Notes: generated by a model from the sequence alone, not told the origin. Positions 8,132 through 17,436 are shown, numbered from the stretch's first letter. The stretch is 64,000 nucleotides of DNA from Thalassovita sp. (GCA_002729595.1 PBYL01000482.1:29100-93099); one strand, 5' to 3'. Numbers and translations: made by a program.

Positions 8132-9247
8132 ATGAAATCTAGAATCCAATATTATCTAACTGTATTTTGCTCAGTCTGTTTATTAATGTTTGCCTGCAAA
8201 GATGATGGCGAAGGAGTGGTGAACGAAGTTGAAAATCTTTTAGAAAATCCAGAAGATGGACCAGCCGCTGGTTATGCTGAGGGAAATTACCCGATACCGA
8301 ATGAGGGAACCCCAGAAGATGTTAGCACACCAGATCAAATTGTGGGAAACGGCACACCTGAAAGCTGCACTGCCAAAGCTTTTATAGAAGCTGTTGCCAA
8401 AGGTGGAAAAATTGTTTTTGATTCGGGAAACGAACCAGTTACGATTGTTTTAGATGAAACCGCTAAAATTTTCAATGATGCTAATGATGAAGTAGTGATT
8501 GATGGTGGTGGATTAGTAACTCTAAGTGGTGCTGGCAAAAACAGAATCTTGTATATGAACACCTGCGATTCAGATCAAAACTGGACTACTTCGCATTGCC
8601 AAGATCAAGAATTCCCTAAACTTACAGTACAAAATATCACCTTTGCCAATGGCAATTCTACAAGTGATTCAGAATATACTGGAGGTGGTGCAATTTGGGC
8701 CAGAGGCGGACAGCTAAAGGTAGTAAACTGTAGGTTTTTTAATAACATTTGTGCCAGTACAGGCCCTGATTTAGGAGGTGGTGCAATTCGAGCTTTTGAC
8801 CAATATCAAGTTAAACCAATCTACATTGTAAACAGCACTTTTGGTGGTGCAGATGGCTATGGAAACGTAGGTTCAAATGGTGGTGCCATTAGCAGTATAG
8901 GTGTTTCATGGACGATCATCAACAGCTTATTTTCTTACAACCAAGCTATTGGAAATGGAGGTAATCCTGCACAAAATGGAACTCCCGGTGGAGGAAGCGG
9001 TGGAGCCATTTACAACGATGGCAATACCATGTCGCTTAAAATTTATGGTTCCAAAATCGAAAATAACGAAGTAAATGCTTATGGTTCTGCCATATTCTTT
9101 GTTTCGAATGATCATAGTGGCAACATCGTGATTGATCAATCAATCATTACCCAAAATCATGGTGGTTCTTGGTATCCTGTTTATCCGGGAATTTCTATGC
9201 ATTCCGATACACAGATTGATGTTTCTAATTCTACCATAGAAGAATAA
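8132..9247 (+). CDS. Secreted beta-helix lipoprotein (polymorphic outer-membrane / pectate-lyase-like repeat)
   Basis: A 371-residue lipoprotein: signal sequence with lipobox ending at Cys22 (L-L-M-F-A-C), then a low-complexity acidic linker to about residue 70. Residues 80-365 show right-handed parallel beta-helix features, with repeated G-G-A-I (for example T-G-G-G-A-I-W, L-G-G-G-A-I-R, S-N-G-G-A-I-S, G-S-G-G-A-I-Y) and N-x-x-F-x-x-N-x-A rungs. Proteins of this type are cell-surface adhesins or polysaccharide lyases; I see no clear lyase active site. It is a monocistron followed by a strong terminator. Confidence 0.82.
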   Translation: MKSRIQYYLTVFCSVCLLMFACKDDGEGVVNEVENLLENPEDGPAAGYAEGNYPIPNEGTPEDVSTPDQIVGNGTPESCTAKAFIEAVAKGGKIVFDSGNEPVTIVLDETAKIFNDANDEVVIDGGGLVTLSGAGKNRILYMNTCDSDQNWTTSHCQDQEFPKLTVQNITFANGNSTSDSEYTGGGAIWARGGQLKVVNCRFFNNICASTGPDLGGGAIRAFDQYQVKPIYIVNSTFGGADGYGNVGSNGGAISSIGVSWTIINSLFSYNQAIGNGGNPAQNGTPGGGSGGAIYNDGNTMSLKIYGSKIENNEVNAYGSAIFFVSNDHSGNIVIDQSIITQNHGGSWYPVYPGISMHSDTQIDVSNSTIEE

Positions 9248-9275
9248 TATTTCAGTCAATTAAAATCCTTTTTCT

Positions 9276-9327
9276 AAGGCTATCTTCTCTATTTCGCATA
9301 CAATTTTGCTGAGAGGATAGCCTTTTT
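9276..9327 (+). terminator. Rho-independent terminator
   Basis: Hairpin GGCTATCTTCTC (from 9278) pairs with GAGAGGATAGCC (to 9322), twelve pairs including one G-U, followed by a run of five T. It lies 30 bases after the beta-helix lipoprotein gene. Confidence 0.85.
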
Positions 9328-9443
9328 ACTATTTCCATAAGTATCCATATTGAAGATGGATTGATAAAATTCAACTTCACTTTAGGCAAAAAGCCTTTTG
9401 GCTATAGCCTGTTTCTAAATGTGAGATACTTAACCATTTTAAA

Positions 9444-10832
9444 ATGTCTGTAAAACATTATTTTATTTTTCTTATCCTAGTTTCTGCCTTCGTAAGATGT
9501 TCTTCTCCACAAACTTCTGAAAAAGAAGTAACTGAAGAAACCAAAGACCAACCTGTAACGGCTGAAACTGCTTTGCAAAGCTACCTAAACAATGGAGACA
9601 CCACTTATAAGTGGGAAGTAATTGAATCTTACCCAATTGAAGGAGCTGCTACAGCTTACGATTTAAAACTTACTTCGCAAAACTGGCGCGACCACATCTG
9701 GACGCATCAATTAACTATTCTGGTACCAGAAGAAGTAAATCAAGAAGAAGCTATGCTATTTATTACTGGTGGAAGCATTAAAGATGGCGAGCCAAATTAC
9801 AAATCTCATACAGATGATTTAACTGTAAGCCTTGCTTTTACTGCAAAGAAGACCAAAGCAATTTGTAGCATTATCCGTCAAACGCCCAACCAACCATTGT
9901 ATGATGGTTTAGTAGAAGATCAACTCATTTCTTTTACCTTACATAACTTTAAAAATGATGGTGATTTTACTTGGCCTTTGCTTTTCCCAATGGTGAAAAC
10001 TGCGGTTACGGCAATGGATGCAGTACAAGAGTTTTCTAAAAAAGAATTAAGCAAAGACATCAGCGAATTTGTGGTTTCTGGTGCATCTAAAAGAGGTTGG
10101 ACAACTTGGTTAACTGGTGCGAATGACAGCAGAGTGAAAGCCATTGCCCCGATGGTAATTGATGTACTTAATATGCCAGTGAGTTTACAGTACCAAATAG
10201 AGGTTTGGCAAGAATACAGCGTACAAATTGAAGACTATGTAAAGTTAGAGATTCCTCAAACAGTACAATCTAAAAGTGGTAGTGATATCACCACAATGGT
10301 TGACCCTTATTCTTACAGAGATAAACTTACCATGCCTAAAATGATTTTTAATGGCACTAATGATGAGTATTGGCCAGTTGATGCTATTAAAAATTATCTC
10401 GATAGTATTCCGGGTAAAAACTACTTACAATATGTACCAAATGCAGGTCATGGTTTGGGAGATAAAAAGCAGGCTTTTCAAGCGTTGAGTTCTTTCTTTG
10501 CCACAACCATTATGGATGAACCTTACCCAACTTGTACTTGGGATTTAGTTGAAAACAATGGTAAATTACAGCTAAAAGCTACTGCTACACCAGAACTTTT
10601 ACAAGATGTGCTTTTATGGTCAGCCGTTTCTGAAGATAGAGATTTTAGAGACGAAAAATGGTCTAGCGAAAGTTTACATTTGAAAAACATAAAAGATATT
10701 GAAACTCAAATCGATTATCCTCAATCTGGTTTTAAAGCTTTCTACCTAGACTTAAAATACAAAGATCCATTGGGCGACGAATATGTAGAAAGCACGAGAA
10801 TGTTTGTTACAGATAGTCTGCACGTATTTTAA
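9444..10832 (+). CDS. PhoPQ-activated pathogenicity-related (PqaA) family alpha/beta hydrolase, lipoprotein
   Basis: A 462-residue exported protein with a signal and lipobox at Cys19 (S-A-F-V-R-C). The sequence follows the PqaA-type family: W-E-V-I-E at 57-61, M-D-A-V-Q-E-F at 191-197, and the nucleophile-elbow-like S-G-A-S-K-R-G-W at 212-219 with Ser215 as candidate nucleophile. F-N-G-T-N-D-E-Y-W-P-V-D and N-A-G-H-G are candidate Asp and His regions. Family members are alpha/beta hydrolases of unknown substrate; the name comes from a Salmonella PhoP/PhoQ-regulated gene and implies no virulence here. Monocistronic. Confidence 0.9.
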   Translation: MSVKHYFIFLILVSAFVRCSSPQTSEKEVTEETKDQPVTAETALQSYLNNGDTTYKWEVIESYPIEGAATAYDLKLTSQNWRDHIWTHQLTILVPEEVNQEEAMLFITGGSIKDGEPNYKSHTDDLTVSLAFTAKKTKAICSIIRQTPNQPLYDGLVEDQLISFTLHNFKNDGDFTWPLLFPMVKTAVTAMDAVQEFSKKELSKDISEFVVSGASKRGWTTWLTGANDSRVKAIAPMVIDVLNMPVSLQYQIEVWQEYSVQIEDYVKLEIPQTVQSKSGSDITTMVDPYSYRDKLTMPKMIFNGTNDEYWPVDAIKNYLDSIPGKNYLQYVPNAGHGLGDKKQAFQALSSFFATTIMDEPYPTCTWDLVENNGKLQLKATATPELLQDVLLWSAVSEDRDFRDEKWSSESLHLKNIKDIETQIDYPQSGFKAFYLDLKYKDPLGDEYVESTRMFVTDSLHVF

Positions 10833-11298
10833 TCTATATTTATGATCGATGCTGCTTTTAAGAAAAAAAAGTGGCATCGATTTCAACTCAAATCTACTCT
10901 ATACAATCCATTTGTTTTATCCATCTCAAAGCCAAAGTCTGAAAACAACAAGAATACCACAGGAATATTTAGTTTTACATTGAACTTCCCCTTTATTCCT
11001 TTGTCTACCTATAAAGCAAAGCTTAAAAAATTGGATAGAAAAGTCTGTTTAAAAATTTCATTAATTGCATCATTCTTATTTCGATAGAGTTAAATAACAC
11101 TATGTAAAATATGTCGAATTATAGAGTACTTTCTCAGCATTTATCTCAAAAAATTAATTTCACTATCAATAGGTATATGCTCTACAAGTAGGATTAAGTA
11201 TATTAGACATATCATTACATTGAAAACCTTCCATTTAGGTCTAACCAATACAGCATCAATACTACCTCCATAAAATTTACCCCTAGCTCTAAATTAAC
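10833..11298. other. Long intergenic region without a convincing gene
   Basis: 466 AT-rich bases. It contains an inverted repeat ATCGATGC / GCATCGAT (10845-10881) just after the PqaA-like gene, which may act as a weak terminator. An 81-codon ORF (10842-11087) overlaps that repeat and has no recognisable domain; I do not call it. The remainder shows no feature I can support. Confidence 0.5.
10845..10881 (+). terminator. Inverted repeat after the PqaA-like gene, possible terminator
   Basis: Perfect 8-base arms (10845-10852 and 10874-10881) with a 21-base loop containing eight A. There is only a short T stretch after it, so termination is uncertain. Confidence 0.35.
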
Positions 11299-12015
11299 AT
11301 GAATTCTAAAAGTATCTTTTTAGTAATTTTTGCTTTATGTGCCTTTCTAAAATCCTTTGGACAAGAAACGGCTCATACAAAAGAAATACAAATATTCCTT
11401 CATACTGGTGTTAACTTATTTGGCACATCCTCAGACATAAAAACAGGTATGGAAAAATCTGGAATGGCGGATTCTCAAACATCATATTTTTTATTTAGTG
11501 CTAGTAAAACCGAATATCCCATTGTATATAAATATCCCTTGGCAAACCTTGGAGTATCTTATTTTTTCACAAAAAGAAGTGGCTTGTTTTTTAACTTGGG
11601 AACAGCAGATGTCACGAATGTAAGAGGCTACGATTCTGGATATGGCAAAACCATAGATTTAGCAAGTACAATTTGGTCTGGTTATGTGAATTATAATTTT
11701 CGATCAAAAGATAAAAAGAATCAATTTATAATTGGGCCATCAGTTTATTTACACCATGCAAAAGCCGAAAATACTGATGCTACCAATAATATAAAGTTTG
11801 GATTAAACTTGAGCCATATCTTTGAATTAGTCACTTTTAAAAACGATTTATTCTTGGGTTTTAAAACAGACTACAGTTGGGCACCTAAATCTGAAATAGG
11901 ACCTTTTGTAATTAATCCCAATGCGGAATACGAAACTACTTTTAGAAAAAAAGCTGTAGATATGTATTGTTTAAGTTTTGGTTTGTGTTTTGGCAAAAAA
12001 TCATATCTAGAATAA
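11299..12015 (+). CDS. Outer-membrane beta-barrel protein
   Basis: A 238-residue exported protein with a clear signal peptide (residues 1-21, cleavage near S-F-G-Q). The mature part has alternating aromatic/hydrophobic strands (for example L-G-V-S-Y-F-F-T, S-G-Y-V-N-Y-N-F, Q-F-I-I-G-P-S-V-Y-L, L-F-L-G-F-K-T-D-Y) separated by polar turns, and ends in a barrel-like strand L-S-F-G-L-C-F-G. An OmpW/PorT-like small barrel is the best description; no specific family was recognised and function is unknown. Monocistronic. Confidence 0.75.
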   Translation: MNSKSIFLVIFALCAFLKSFGQETAHTKEIQIFLHTGVNLFGTSSDIKTGMEKSGMADSQTSYFLFSASKTEYPIVYKYPLANLGVSYFFTKRSGLFFNLGTADVTNVRGYDSGYGKTIDLASTIWSGYVNYNFRSKDKKNQFIIGPSVYLHHAKAENTDATNNIKFGLNLSHIFELVTFKNDLFLGFKTDYSWAPKSEIGPFVINPNAEYETTFRKKAVDMYCLSFGLCFGKKSYLE

Positions 12016-12096
12016 TTTTTTCTCATTCCATTTTCACAATGTCAATAGGCTGTCACAAACCTTCTTTCCTTTGTATTAACAACAAACGAAATTAAA

Positions 12097-12729
12097 ATGA
12101 CAGCTATAAAACACGAGTGGCGTAAAGCAGAAAAAGGTTTTTACTTACCTAAAAACAAACCCGAAGTAATTGAAATACCAGAATTTAACTTTGTTACGCT
12201 TAATGGAGAAGGCAATCCGAATAGCGAGTATTTTTCTGAGTGTATTGGTGCTCTATATGCCATTTCATACACCATTAAAATGAACTTGAAAAAGGATGAA
12301 AACAAGCCAATAGGTTATTCTGATTACACCGTTTACCCACTAGAAGGTGTTTGGGACATAAATGATGAAGCCAAAGCGAATTACAATGGCACACTAGATA
12401 AAGATTCTTTGGTATTTAAAATAATGATTCGGCAGCCAGATTTTGTGGATGAAAACTACTTCAATAAAATGCTTGAACTTGCTCTTGAGAAAAATGCAAA
12501 TCCATTATTGAAGCAAGTAAAATTTGAAAAAATTATTGAAGGTCGTTGTGTTCAAATGCTACATATCGGTAGTTATGACGACGAACCAGCCAGCTTTGAA
12601 CGCATGGAAAAATTTGCGGAAACAGAAAACCTAATAAGACAATCTAAAATACACCGAGAAATCTATTTATCAGATTTTAGAAAAGTACCGGCAGAAAAAC
12701 TAAAAACGATATTAAGGTTTAAGGTATAA
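12097..12729 (+). CDS. GyrI-like small-molecule-binding domain protein
   Basis: A 210-residue cytoplasmic protein of the GyrI-like (SHS2/BRE) type, matching the standalone group that begins K-H-E-W-R-K-A-E-K-x-F-Y. Conserved points are F-V-T-L-N-G-E-G-N-P (about 29-38), the Y-T-V-Y-P-L-E-G-V-W motif, and the C-terminal E-I-Y-L-S-D-F-R-K. Members bind small hydrophobic compounds; some hydrolyse cyclopropanoid toxins. It converges on the nitroreductase gene, with a shared terminator hairpin between. Confidence 0.85.
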   Translation: MTAIKHEWRKAEKGFYLPKNKPEVIEIPEFNFVTLNGEGNPNSEYFSECIGALYAISYTIKMNLKKDENKPIGYSDYTVYPLEGVWDINDEAKANYNGTLDKDSLVFKIMIRQPDFVDENYFNKMLELALEKNANPLLKQVKFEKIIEGRCVQMLHIGSYDDEPASFERMEKFAETENLIRQSKIHREIYLSDFRKVPAEKLKTILRFKV

Positions 12730-12765
12730 AAAAGGCTTACAATTTCTAGATGAAATTATAAGCCT
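12727..12765 (-). terminator. Terminator of nitroreductase gene (possibly bidirectional)
   Basis: AGGCTTA (12733) pairs with TAAGCCT (to 12765), with an additional inner AATTTC/GAAATT pairing. Read on the minus strand it is followed by six T. It lies between the converging GyrI-like and nitroreductase genes. Confidence 0.8.
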
Positions 12766-12785
12766 AATAGATAGAGTATGTCAGA

Positions 12786-13418
12786 TTATTTTACTTCGGT
12801 TATAAAGCTTTCTTTTGGTGTTCTCACCTTTTTCATGCTAATTAACCAGTCATTTTCTTCGTCTCTGTAACCTAATGGAAGAATAACAGTACTTCTTAAA
12901 CCTTGCTTTTCAAGATCGAGCAGTTTGTCTAATTCTTTGTTTACAAAACCTTCCATTGGAGTTGCATCTACTTTTACCTCTGCTGCTGCTGCAATCGCCA
13001 TAGCAAAAGCAATATAACTTTGCTTCGCACTGTGGCTAGCTTGCCATTCTTGACCAAGTGGCTCGTATAAGCTCAAAATGTTTTGCTTGTAAGCATCCAT
13101 TTGGCTATGAGGCAAACCTCTTTCGTCCATCATAAAATTAAATACAGAAGAAATTCTTTCGTCGCTGTATCCATCCCAAGCAGCAAAAACTAACAAATGC
13201 GAGCAGTCCACTACTTGACTTTGGTTCCAAGCAATGTCTTTAATTTTTCCTAGCAATTCTTCATTAGTAATTACAAATATTTTATATGGTTGTAGCCCTG
13301 AAGATGATGGAGCAAGTCTAGCAGCCTCTAAGATGTAGTCTAATTTTTCTTGTGGCACTTTCTTGCCATTCATTTTTTTAGTAGCATATCGCCACTGTAA
13401 GTTTTCTATTAAGCTCAT
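12786..13418 (-). CDS. NAD(P)H-dependent nitroreductase family oxidoreductase
   Basis: An FMN-dependent cytoplasmic oxidoreductase of the NfsB/nitroreductase fold (210 residues). Flavin-binding features are the early R-Y-A-T-K-K-M (10-16), R-L-A-P-S-S-S-G-L-Q-P-Y (33-44), and the C-terminal I-L-P-L-G-Y-R block. Family members reduce nitro compounds, quinones or related electrophiles. Divergent from an HxlR-type regulator, the usual arrangement for HxlR-controlled reductases responding to electrophile stress. Confidence 0.93.
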   Translation of the reverse strand: MSLIENLQWRYATKKMNGKKVPQEKLDYILEAARLAPSSSGLQPYKIFVITNEELLGKIKDIAWNQSQVVDCSHLLVFAAWDGYSDERISSVFNFMMDERGLPHSQMDAYKQNILSLYEPLGQEWQASHSAKQSYIAFAMAIAAAAEVKVDATPMEGFVNKELDKLLDLEKQGLRSTVILPLGYRDEENDWLISMKKVRTPKESFITEVK

Positions 13419-13476
13419 TAATTGCGGTTTAAATTTGCTTCAAAGCTATAGAAAGTATATTTAAATAAGTAACTTG

Positions 13477-13508
13477 GTGACAAAAAGTAATAGTGACAAA
13501 AAAGTAAC
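13477..13508. promoter_or_regulatory. Direct repeat, candidate HxlR operator
   Basis: GTGACAAAAAGTAA (13477) is repeated as GTGACAAAAAAGTAA (13493) at 16-base spacing in the 112-base region between the nitroreductase and HxlR genes. Another GTAAC lies just upstream. Tandem sites in a divergent promoter fit binding by an HxlR dimer that controls both genes; function is inferred. Confidence 0.5.
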
Positions 13509-13530
13509 AAGCTAACCTTTTAAGGAAGTA

Positions 13531-13881
13531 ATGAAGAAATTAGAACACAAAGCCTGTAGTAAAAGAATTTTGGCAATACACGATGTAATGGATATAATCG
13601 GTGGAAAATGGAAAATTTCGATTATTGCCTGTTTATGCAGTCGTAAAATGAGGTATTCAGAATTATTACACGAGGTAAATGGCATATCTGGAAAAATGCT
13701 CAGCAGAGATTTAAAAGATTTGGAGATGAACCAACTCATTACACGAAGAGTTGTAGATACCCAACCTATTTCAGTAGAATATGAGATTTCTGAATACGGT
13801 TCCACATTAAAGCAACTTACAGATGATATTGCCAATTGGGGCTTAGAACATCGCAAACGCATTTTTGAAACCACTGAGTAA
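13531..13881 (+). CDS. HxlR-family winged-helix transcriptional regulator
   Basis: A 116-residue regulator with the HxlR signature: N-terminal Cys9, G-G-K-W-K-I-S-I-I (27-35), M-R-Y-S-E-L (41-46), I-S-G-K-M-L-S-R-D-L-K-D-L-E (52-65) and the wing with V-E-Y-x-I-S-E-Y-G. Cys9 may be redox or electrophile responsive, as in YodB/HxlR relatives. It is divergent from the nitroreductase and is followed 39 bases later by a small lipoprotein gene. Confidence 0.93.
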   Translation: MKKLEHKACSKRILAIHDVMDIIGGKWKISIIACLCSRKMRYSELLHEVNGISGKMLSRDLKDLEMNQLITRRVVDTQPISVEYEISEYGSTLKQLTDDIANWGLEHRKRIFETTE

Positions 13882-13920
13882 TTTTTGTTTTCGTTACACT
13901 GATCATATAAATCTGTAAGT

Positions 13921-14466
13921 ATGAAATACATCGTTTTATATTTTACAATGCTTTTATTTGTTGCATGCAGCGAAGACAGTTCCTTGATACCAAATATTTA
14001 CACTGGAAAAGTAACGGCACTTAAAAACGGACAAACTTGGGAAACTCCAGCCTATTTTGACAAGCTCACCACTGAGACTGGAAAATACATGTTAAGAGCT
14101 GATTTTTATGATAAAAACTCTTTGAAACAAGCTTCTTTTTCAATTAGAAATATTGCTGTTACGCTAGAAAAGCAAAATATAAGAGCTTTAAATAATGACA
14201 ATAACGGTTTAACTTATGCTGATTTTATGATACTAATTGATGGTGATGCCATTGATACAATTTATGAATTAGATACCAGTGCAATTGATAATTACATTAA
14301 AATAACAAACTACGATTCTAGATTAAACGAGATAAAAGGAGAGTTTAAAGTATCTTTTAAAATTACAGACAGAGATGCAAATAATACAAGTGGTAAAAAT
14401 TCAGAGAAAATTGAATTTTCTAATGGGAACTTCAATGTAAAAGTCAATCCGGAATGGTTTGAATAG
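13921..14466 (+). CDS. Small lipoprotein of unknown function
   Basis: A 181-residue exported lipoprotein (lipobox L-F-V-A-C with Cys16). The mature part looks all-beta, with T-G-K-V-T-A-L-K-N-G-Q-T-W near residue 26, typical of small periplasmic Bacteroidota lipoproteins that carry a single beta-sandwich domain. No active-site motif is evident. Possibly co-transcribed with the HxlR gene (39-base gap). A poor hairpin follows the stop before the converging glycosidase gene. Confidence 0.75.
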   Translation: MKYIVLYFTMLLFVACSEDSSLIPNIYTGKVTALKNGQTWETPAYFDKLTTETGKYMLRADFYDKNSLKQASFSIRNIAVTLEKQNIRALNNDNNGLTYADFMILIDGDAIDTIYELDTSAIDNYIKITNYDSRLNEIKGEFKVSFKITDRDANNTSGKNSEKIEFSNGNFNVKVNPEWFE

Positions 14467-14532
14467 CACGTTTCACAGAAAAAAAGGCCATTGTTAACCA
14501 ACAGCCTCTCTTATATTTTGAATCATCAACTT

Positions 14533-17181
14533 CTACTCGATTAATATCTCATTGGCAAATAACCAAGAAGTGGAACCTGTAAACAGATAACCTTCTGGTA
14601 TTTTTCCGAAAGCTTTTGCCACTAATCGGATGTATCTGACTGATTTTCCTTTTAGTGAAACTGATATTTGATGTAGCTGCGGTTCACCTCTTACATTGCC
14701 CGCTAAATTCTCTTGCTCACCTACTAAATCAAACTTATCCCCATCTACAGAAGTGTAAACCAAGATTTTAGAAGGCAAGAAAATACCACTGTTGGGGTCA
14801 CACAGAAAACTTCCACTTACTTTGTTTACCTTGGTTTTCGCTTGCAAATCGATAGTAGCACTCAAGTCTTCACCGCTAAAGCCTAGCCATTTGCCATCTT
14901 TAAATGCAGTAGAACCCATTGTTCCATCAGTTAAGCTATTATTCCCATTAGCAGCATATTTCTCATGAAAAGGAATGGCTAATGTAACTGGCTTACCCAA
15001 AGCAAGATTCACCGGAATAAACAATTTAGAAGCGGCAACTTGTCTCGAACCTTCAAAAATACCTGCGTAAACTGTGCTTGCCTTTTTAATCGTAATCGGT
15101 TTTTGATATAAACTGCTTTTAGCATCCGATGCTTTGTCTATCGCATATCTGATTTGCCCATCGTTTGGTGCTCCTTCAATCTTCACCTCTGCCGTCTTAT
15201 CTTCTTCAATTTCATATTGAATTACAGGTGTTGGAGACATTTGCAGAAGATCGAACCAAGCTGTTCCTTTCCTCAATAATTCTAATGATAAAATGTTGTT
15301 GGTAGATGAAGAAGGCGCTGTAAATACAAATGAATATTCTTGCCATTCTGTAGATAACTCATAAGTATGAATTTCATTCATTAAGCCCATAGATAACCTG
15401 AAAGTCGGCATTTCTTCCTGTGCTTTTGCCTTTGCCCAAATCGTGACCACATAACTATTATCCTTGTTTACGACCAATGGTAAAAATCTAATTTTGTTTC
15501 CTCCACTATCCACAGGATTAATCAATCTCAAACTCACCATACCTTCTACACTTTGTCTAGAGTCTGCAAATGTGGTAGCACCAAGGTCTTTCTTTTCATA
15601 GCTTGTATAAGTCTTGTTAAAGCCAATTGGCTGCCCAGGACTAGCTAATATTTCGAAACTTGGGTTTACAATTAAGTTTCTAGAAGATATCTGGCTTTTC
15701 TTTTCAGTTTCTTTTTGATCGACTAAATACACTCTCGTGCCATGCGCATCAATCATGTCATTGATCTGTTTTCCATCAAAATCTACTGATCTGTTTTCAA
15801 ACCAAAGTTCAGCTTCATCTTCATAATTACCACCATCATTATCAACCTTAATACTCAATTCTTTAGGCTGATTATCTTCGTTAATTGCCATAACTAGCAA
15901 CTTGCCTTTGTATTTAAATGCCCTGGTCAATATACGTTCATCAGATGCACTCACCTCAGGAGCATCATCTGCAGATAATAAAAATGGCGCCATTTGAGAG
16001 GTCTCAACAGCCATATTGCTACACTCCGACCAAGCCGAAACCGACTGAGGATTAAGATTCCCTTCACCTCTAATATAGTACTGAATTCCTTTCGCTCCTG
16101 AAAGCAAACCCATGTAAGTCATCACTCTTAACTCTTTCGCTGTCGGCTCTCTGTTCCACATTTCTTGAGCACCAAAAGCTTGCGGCACCAACCAAACAGA
16201 CTTTTCATATTTATAAGCTTCACTATATCCATTGAGGTTATTAAGAACTTGCTCTGGCGGTCCGGGAATTGGATATGGGTCTGTCATGGCAATATCCATC
16301 GTATTTTTAAAATCTTCTGCTTGCGAAGGCATCATAAAAACAATAGAAACCGGGTGGTAAGGATCAAGCTCGTGTATTACATTGTATGCATCTTCTAAGA
16401 TTTCTGGTGGTCTGCCCTGTCCGTCTGGTTCATCGTTGATATACCAAGAAAGCAATGCCGGATGATCGCGAAAAGTCTTAATCTCGCTTTTTAGTAAGGC
16501 TAGCTTGTCTTCGTCAGACATATCCAAACCTCTAGAACCATTATGCCCGCTGCCAATCAGTGAGTTTACCGAATATTGCACACGAATACCTAATTGCGCA
16601 CATCTATCCATATAAGCTTTGCGCTCCTCCAAACCTTCTGGCATATTACTTTGATATGGTCCAATTAGATTCATGCCATGTACTACTTCTTTCTCTGGTA
16701 AATCTCCAACTGGCACACAGTAAAAACCAAAAGGAAAGAATGGCAAACCGTCTGCAATGAGCCCTCCAGTTAACTTATCGATTTGTACAGCATTGGCTTT
16801 AGCATCATTCAACACAATATCTAAATTCCCCTCTTGTACAGTGTTATTATTTTGTTTTATTGAATAGTGTATTGATGTTGTACCCACAGATAACGTAGAA
16901 GCCTTAAAAGAAGCTGATAACCTTTGCCCTTCTATATCGCTAGAAACTTCAATCGCTTTAGCTCCTTGAGCTAGATTAATTTGAAACGCTGATGCGGTTG
17001 CATCATCTGGTAAAATTGCAATTATGCTAATTTCATTATTAGGTAAGTAATAATTATATCGACTAAAAACTTTAATTGTCTCCGCTTTTAGCACAGTAAA
17101 ACTTGATAAAAATATGATAGTTATGGGTATGAAAGCGAACCATAGCTTTCTCCCACTCTTCTGATAATCTACTTGCTCCAT
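14533..17181 (-). CDS. Multidomain TIM-barrel glycoside hydrolase with C-terminal discoidin domain
   Basis: An 882-residue exported protein; a transmembrane signal lies at about 14-33. Residues 35-130 are a beta domain. Residues 135-450 are a (beta/alpha)8 barrel of the GH2/GH5-like clan, with a candidate acid Glu251 in W-Y-I-N-D-E-P-D and a later acidic R-G-E-G-N strand. Residues 500-650 resemble a carbohydrate-binding jelly roll. Residues 655-710 resemble the chitobiase C-terminal type domain (Q-I-R-Y-A-I-D, T-V-Y-A-G-I-F). Residues 715-880 are an F5/8-type C (discoidin) domain. The family number cannot be assigned from the sequence alone. It is the outermost gene of the glycan region and likely acts on the cell surface or in the periplasm on an oligosaccharide. 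Confidence 0.78.
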   Translation of the reverse strand: MEQVDYQKSGRKLWFAFIPITIIFLSSFTVLKAETIKVFSRYNYYLPNNEISIIAILPDDATASAFQINLAQGAKAIEVSSDIEGQRLSASFKASTLSVGTTSIHYSIKQNNNTVQEGNLDIVLNDAKANAVQIDKLTGGLIADGLPFFPFGFYCVPVGDLPEKEVVHGMNLIGPYQSNMPEGLEERKAYMDRCAQLGIRVQYSVNSLIGSGHNGSRGLDMSDEDKLALLKSEIKTFRDHPALLSWYINDEPDGQGRPPEILEDAYNVIHELDPYHPVSIVFMMPSQAEDFKNTMDIAMTDPYPIPGPPEQVLNNLNGYSEAYKYEKSVWLVPQAFGAQEMWNREPTAKELRVMTYMGLLSGAKGIQYYIRGEGNLNPQSVSAWSECSNMAVETSQMAPFLLSADDAPEVSASDERILTRAFKYKGKLLVMAINEDNQPKELSIKVDNDGGNYEDEAELWFENRSVDFDGKQINDMIDAHGTRVYLVDQKETEKKSQISSRNLIVNPSFEILASPGQPIGFNKTYTSYEKKDLGATTFADSRQSVEGMVSLRLINPVDSGGNKIRFLPLVVNKDNSYVVTIWAKAKAQEEMPTFRLSMGLMNEIHTYELSTEWQEYSFVFTAPSSSTNNILSLELLRKGTAWFDLLQMSPTPVIQYEIEEDKTAEVKIEGAPNDGQIRYAIDKASDAKSSLYQKPITIKKASTVYAGIFEGSRQVAASKLFIPVNLALGKPVTLAIPFHEKYAANGNNSLTDGTMGSTAFKDGKWLGFSGEDLSATIDLQAKTKVNKVSGSFLCDPNSGIFLPSKILVYTSVDGDKFDLVGEQENLAGNVRGEPQLHQISVSLKGKSVRYIRLVAKAFGKIPEGYLFTGSTSWLFANEILIE

Positions 17182-17319
17182 TATTCTGATTAATTAGATT
17201 GTTGTTTATTCAACTTTTTGTAAAGTAAAGAGAGAGAATCTACAATTCCTTTACTTGCAAAGTGCTAAAATACTGTATCCGGTTTTTTTTAATCTGAAAA
17301 TGCGAACAACTCTCACATC

Positions 17320-17436
17320 ATGAAAAAGAAAAGAGGGAAATCAGATTTTAATGGGAAGATTTTCATTACAACATATTCCGGTGTTTTTACCAAATCGAAA
17401 GAATATTTTTGGGATATAAAACCAGTGGAAGAATAA
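17320..17436 (+). CDS. Possible 38-residue small ORF
   Basis: ATG at 17320, stop at 17434-17436, encoding a peptide starting MKKKRGKSDFNGK and ending in W-D-I-K-P-V-E-E. It lies in the 292-base gap between two minus-strand genes and is the only plus-strand gene candidate there. An inverted repeat, ATAAGAAG / CTTCTTAT (17433-17455), overlaps its stop. The basic start and aromatic, acidic end look protein-like, but no family is recognised and chance is a fair alternative. Confidence 0.35.
   Translation: MKKKRGKSDFNGKIFITTYSGVFTKSKEYFWDIKPVEE

Noticed and set aside
8132..9247. Beta-helix lipoprotein as a pectate lyase
   Set aside because: The helix repeats are clear but no lyase catalytic or calcium-site motif could be seen.
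10842..11087. 81-codon ORF after the PqaA-like gene
   Set aside because: No domain, Lys/Phe-rich low-complexity composition, and it overlaps an inverted repeat that better fits a transcript end.
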